Positions 61,411 to 64,000 of a stretch of DNA of 64,000 nt are shown here, piece by piece; positions within the stretch are counted from its first letter, which is position 1; each line of letters opens with the position of its first letter. This DNA is from Micromonospora musae. GTDB taxonomy: Bacteria > Actinomycetota > Actinomycetes > Mycobacteriales > Micromonosporaceae. Made by a program: the position numbers and the translations under genes. Under the pieces are notes generated by a model. The model did no database searches and was not told where the DNA came from. It was given only the letters and a program-made list of their open reading frames with translations. The stretch covers positions 310,001 through 374,000 of the forward strand of contig NZ_RAZT01000008.1 of the NCBI RefSeq assembly GCF_003626635.1, given 5' to 3'.

Positions 61411-61460
61411 TTCACGGAAAGAGTGGCCATCCGACGCTGGATGGCCACTCTTTCCGTGAA
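61411..61460. repeat. 22-bp perfect palindrome (terminator or REP-like)
   Basis: Positions 61411-61432 (beginning TTCACGGAAAGAGTGGCC) are repeated exactly in reverse complement at 61439-61460 with a 6-base loop. It lies between convergent genes and can end both transcripts. The length suggests a dispersed element. Confidence 0.8.
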
Positions 61461-61474
61461 AGTGCGGGACGCTG

Positions 61475-61538
61475 CGGGTGCGCGGGTGCGCGGGTGCGCG
61501 GGTGCGCGGGTGCGCGGGTACGCGGGTACGCGGGTGCG
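61475..61538. repeat. Eight tandem copies of an 8-base unit
   Basis: CGGGTGCG repeated from 61475 in register; copies six and seven read CGGGTACG. It sits next to the palindrome, in C-rich to G-rich intergenic DNA. Confidence 0.9.
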
Positions 61539-61582
61539 GGGGTTCGGGACGGTGGGGGCGTGCGCGGTGCGGGTGGCGGGGG

Positions 61583-62608
61583 TTAGGGGCGGGGTTGGGG
61601 GGTTTTGGTGGGGCCCTTCACGACGGGTTTGCCGTCTTCCCAGACGACCTCGTCCAGCCAGGTCTGCCGCCCCGGGTCGACGCTGCCCTCCTGGCCGGGC
61701 GGCCAGGCGTGGTAGAGCAGCCAGGTACGCCCGTCCTTGACGACCATCGACGCGTGCCCCGGCCCGGACGCCACCTCGTTGCTCCTCAGGATCGGGTTCT
61801 CCGGAGCCTTCACGCACGGGCCGCTCGGCGACTCGCAGATCGCGTACCCCTCGGCGTACTCGGCCCGGTCGTACGCGTTCGCCGCGAAGAAGAGGTAGAG
61901 CCGGCCCTCCTGGCGGTGCAGGAACGGCCCCTCGATCAGGGTTCCCTCCCACGGCTCGGTCTGCTTCAGCAGCTTCGTCGGCTCACCGACGAGGCTCAGA
62001 CCGTCGTCGGAGAGGCGCTGGGAGAAGATCCAGGTGTCCACTCCGATGGCGTTGCCGTCGTTCTTCCACAGCAGCCACAGGCTGCCGTCGGTGTCCCGGA
62101 ACGGGCTCGCGTCGATCGACCCGCCCAGCTCGGGCTGGCAGATCAGCGGGCCGGCGGAGTCGTCCCGGTACGGACCCTGCGGCGAGGTCGCCACCGCCCG
62201 CCCCACGCACTGCCGTCCCGCCTCCCTGCCGGCCACGGTGTAGTAGAGCACGAACGACTCCGGCCCGAGCTGGATCGCCTCCGGGGCCCAGGTCTTCCCC
62301 GCGTCCGCCCACGCCGGCAGCTCCGGCAGGGCATCCCCTACCGGCGTCCAGTCGGTCAGGTTCGCGGAGGTGTGCACCGGCACGTTCCGGCCGTCGGCGT
62401 TGGTGTGGAACAGGTACCAGGTGTCGCCGACCCGGATGGCCTGCGGATCGGGGGCGTCGGTCCGGATGACCGGGTTGGTGAACATGCTCGGGTCACTCCC
62501 CGTACTCGTGGGTGTGGGTCGGTCGGTGTCGTCGCCGCAGCCGGAGACGAGCAGTGCGGCGGCGAGAACCGCCGCCGCACCGCGTCGCCGGAGCCTTCCG
62601 GCCGTCAT
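61583..62608 (-). CDS. GH43-family glycosidase lipoprotein (arabinosidase/arabinanase-like)
   Basis: A 341-residue lipoprotein with lipobox LLVSGC at about residues 17-22. The GH43 five-bladed propeller has the base Asp in RTDAPDPQAIRVGDTWYLFHT, a second Asp in GGSIDASPFRDTDGSLWLLWKNDG and the acid Glu in TLIEGPFLHRQEGRLYLFFA, and ends SGPGHASMVVKDGRTWLLYHAW. It probably releases arabinose or xylose from plant polysaccharides at the cell surface. Its ATG overlaps the permease stop (ATGA), so it is in the sugar-ABC operon. Confidence 0.92.
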   Translation of the reverse strand: MTAGRLRRRGAAAVLAAALLVSGCGDDTDRPTPTSTGSDPSMFTNPVIRTDAPDPQAIRVGDTWYLFHTNADGRNVPVHTSANLTDWTPVGDALPELPAWADAGKTWAPEAIQLGPESFVLYYTVAGREAGRQCVGRAVATSPQGPYRDDSAGPLICQPELGGSIDASPFRDTDGSLWLLWKNDGNAIGVDTWIFSQRLSDDGLSLVGEPTKLLKQTEPWEGTLIEGPFLHRQEGRLYLFFAANAYDRAEYAEGYAICESPSGPCVKAPENPILRSNEVASGPGHASMVVKDGRTWLLYHAWPPGQEGSVDPGRQTWLDEVVWEDGKPVVKGPTKTPQPRP

Positions 62609-63456
62609 CCCTTCAGGCCGCTGCGCGACACGCCCTGGATGATGTGCCGCTGGGCGAGCACGAAGAGGATCAGCACCGGCACGCTGGCCAGCACCGCACC
62701 CGCCATGATCACCGGATAGTCGGTCACGTACGAGCCCTGGAGCAGGCCCAGGCCGGGCGGCAGGGTCAGCTTCTCCGGGCTGAAGAGCACGAAGATCGGC
62801 CAGAGGAAGTCGTTCCAGTTGGTCAGGAAGGAGAGCACCGCCAGGGTGGCCAGGGCGGGCTTCGACAGCGGCAGCACCACCCGGTAGAAGATCTGCCACT
62901 GGTTCGCGCCGTCGAGCACGGCCGCCTCCTCCAACTCCTTCGGCAGGGAGAGGAAGAACTGCCGCAGGAAGAAGACGCCGAACGCGCTCGCCGCGCCCGG
63001 CACGATCACCACGGCGAGGGTGTCGATCCAGTTCAGCGAGTCGACGATCAGGAAATTCGGGATGATCAGCGAGGTCGGCGGGATGAAGAGCGTCCCGACG
63101 ATCAGCGCGAAGGAGACCCCGCGACCACGGAACCGCATCCGGGCCAGGGCGTACGCGGCCATCGAGGCGGTCGCCAGCACCAGCAGCGAGTGCAGCGTGG
63201 CCGCCAGCATGCTGTTGAGGAACCAACGCAGCACCGGATTGGCGGAGTTGGTGAGGATCTGCTGGTAGCCGTACCCGGAGAGCGGGTCGGGCAGCCAGTC
63301 CGGCGGGATTCGCTGGGCGCCGTCGTAGGTCTTCAGCGAGGTGATGACCATCCACGCCAGCGGGATCAGGAAGACCAGGGCCAGCGCTACGAGGATGGCG
63401 TAGAGCCCGACCCGGCGCAGCGTGTGCGCGGGTGCGGTGCGCGTGGGCGTCGTCAT
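62605..63456 (-). CDS. Carbohydrate ABC transporter permease (MalG type)
   Basis: A 283-residue inner-membrane permease with six helices. The coupling-helix EAA motif is LEEAAVLDGANQWQIFYRVVLPLSKPALATL, the start LYAILVALALVFLIPLAWMVITSLKT is typical, and the C terminus ends AQRHIIQGVSRSGLKG as in MalG. It pairs with the permease upstream and would need the usual MsiK-type ATPase, encoded elsewhere in actinomycetes. The substrate is likely an oligosaccharide released by the coupled GH43 enzyme. Confidence 0.95.
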   Translation of the reverse strand: MTTPTRTAPAHTLRRVGLYAILVALALVFLIPLAWMVITSLKTYDGAQRIPPDWLPDPLSGYGYQQILTNSANPVLRWFLNSMLAATLHSLLVLATASMAAYALARMRFRGRGVSFALIVGTLFIPPTSLIIPNFLIVDSLNWIDTLAVVIVPGAASAFGVFFLRQFFLSLPKELEEAAVLDGANQWQIFYRVVLPLSKPALATLAVLSFLTNWNDFLWPIFVLFSPEKLTLPPGLGLLQGSYVTDYPVIMAGAVLASVPVLILFVLAQRHIIQGVSRSGLKG

Positions 63457-63466
63457 GGCGGTTCCC

Positions 63467-64000
63467 TCAGTCTTCCCGGTAGCGGAAGAGGCGGAAGTTG
63501 GCGAGGCTCACCACGGCCAGCATCAGCGCGAAGACGATGCTCATCGCGGCGGCGCGGCCGGCGTCGTTGTTGCGGAGCCCCTGCTCGACGATGTACCAGA
63601 CCACGGTGCGGGTCTCCGTGCCCGGCGCGCCCTGGGTGATCAGGAACGACTGACCGAAGACGTTCGCCGAGGCGAGCACGGTGGTGGTCATGACGAAGAG
63701 CAGCACCGGGCGCAGCCCGGGGAGCGTGACGTGGCGGAACCGTTCCCAGGTGCTCGCGCCGTCCACCTTCGCCGCCTCGTACAGCTCGGGCGCGATGTCC
63801 TGCAGCCCGGCCAGGTAGATCACCGCGTTGAAGCCCGAGGTCCACCAGACGGTCACACCGACCAGCGAGATCCACGCCCACGGCACGTCGGTCACCCAGG
63901 GGGTGTCCGACGGCAGGCCGACGGCGCCGAGCACCCGGTTGACCAGGCCCAGGTTCGCGTCGAGCAGGAAGCGCCAGAGCAGGCCGATGACCGCCACGCC
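63467..64000 (-). CDS. Carbohydrate ABC transporter permease (MalF type), 5' end outside window
   Basis: The last 178 residues of a MalF-like permease; the gene enters from the right edge. It has the EAA motif YEAAKVDGASTWERFRHVTLPGLRPVLLFV and at least four membrane helices. It sits 10 bases upstream of the MalG-type gene. A sugar-binding lipoprotein gene is expected just beyond the window. Confidence 0.94.
   Translation of the reverse strand, partial: GVAVIGLLWRFLLDANLGLVNRVLGAVGLPSDTPWVTDVPWAWISLVGVTVWWTSGFNAVIYLAGLQDIAPELYEAAKVDGASTWERFRHVTLPGLRPVLLFVMTTTVLASANVFGQSFLITQGAPGTETRTVVWYIVEQGLRNNDAGRAAAMSIVFALMLAVVSLANFRLFRYRED

Noticed and set aside
1-64000. CRISPR array, prophage, biosynthetic megasynthase, tRNA or rRNA genes
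   Set aside because: No regularly spaced identical repeats with unique spacers, no integrase, capsid or PKS/NRPS domains, and no T-loop or rRNA-like sequence were seen.

Overview
The window is about 64 kb of very GC-rich, gene-dense DNA with frequent GTG/TTG starts. It carries mycothiol genes (mshA, a mycothiol-dependent isomerase), the developmental regulators bldC and bldN, and the actinobacterial ribosomal protein bS22. This points to a filamentous, sporulating actinomycete, most likely Micromonosporaceae (Micromonospora or Salinispora-like). No rRNA, tRNA, prophage, transposase or CRISPR array was seen.

Left part (1 to about 25 kb): a truncated LacI regulator with its own operators, a mycothiol-dependent isomerase, murB, a MarR/FMN-reductase redox pair sharing a symmetric operator, a methyltransferase/SDR pair, mshA, a YbjN protein, a histone-H1-like Rho_N fusion, two tandem MFS transporters, gpmA, phoU divergent from senX3-regX3 (PhoR-PhoP type) with a PHO-box-like repeat between them, a Cys-rich conserved protein, ppx/gppA, a TIM-barrel isomerase, a CGNR zinc-finger regulator, proline dehydrogenase, a hydrolase-TetR-YrdB operon and a membrane-anchored metallopeptidase.

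Middle (25 to 43 kb): bldC, bS22, a GalE2-like epimerase, a PlsC acyltransferase, a SerB1-like HAD phosphatase, sigma factor bldN with an RsbN-like membrane protein, an acyl-CoA ligase, a glutaredoxin-like protein, a HAD hydrolase, a NarL-type two-component system, and the Rex-controlled rex-hemA-hemC-hemD-hemB heme cluster. From murB to hemB the order follows, with insertions, the chromosomal backbone of Mycobacterium tuberculosis Rv0482 to Rv0512, and partly the Streptomyces phoU/phoRP and rex-hem-bldN neighbourhoods.

Right part (43 to 64 kb) looks accessory: an XRE regulator behind two DnaA boxes, a double GNAT protein, a membrane lytic transglycosylase, an FmdB zinc ribbon, and a block holding two coupled TrmB/LuxR-type regulators, a perfect palindrome, a possible leader ORF, a 1477-residue secreted subtilase with kelch repeats and a cyclase-domain/ATPase signalling protein. 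Secreted phospholipase A2, a GHL10 glycosidase, an amino-acid permease, and a GH43 lipoprotein coupled to sugar ABC permeases (the last cut by the window edge) follow. Large palindromes and minisatellites mark several intergenic regions here.

A recurring expression theme is the leaderless gene: at least a dozen starts have a TAnnnT -10 hexamer 6 to 8 bases upstream and no usable ribosome binding site.
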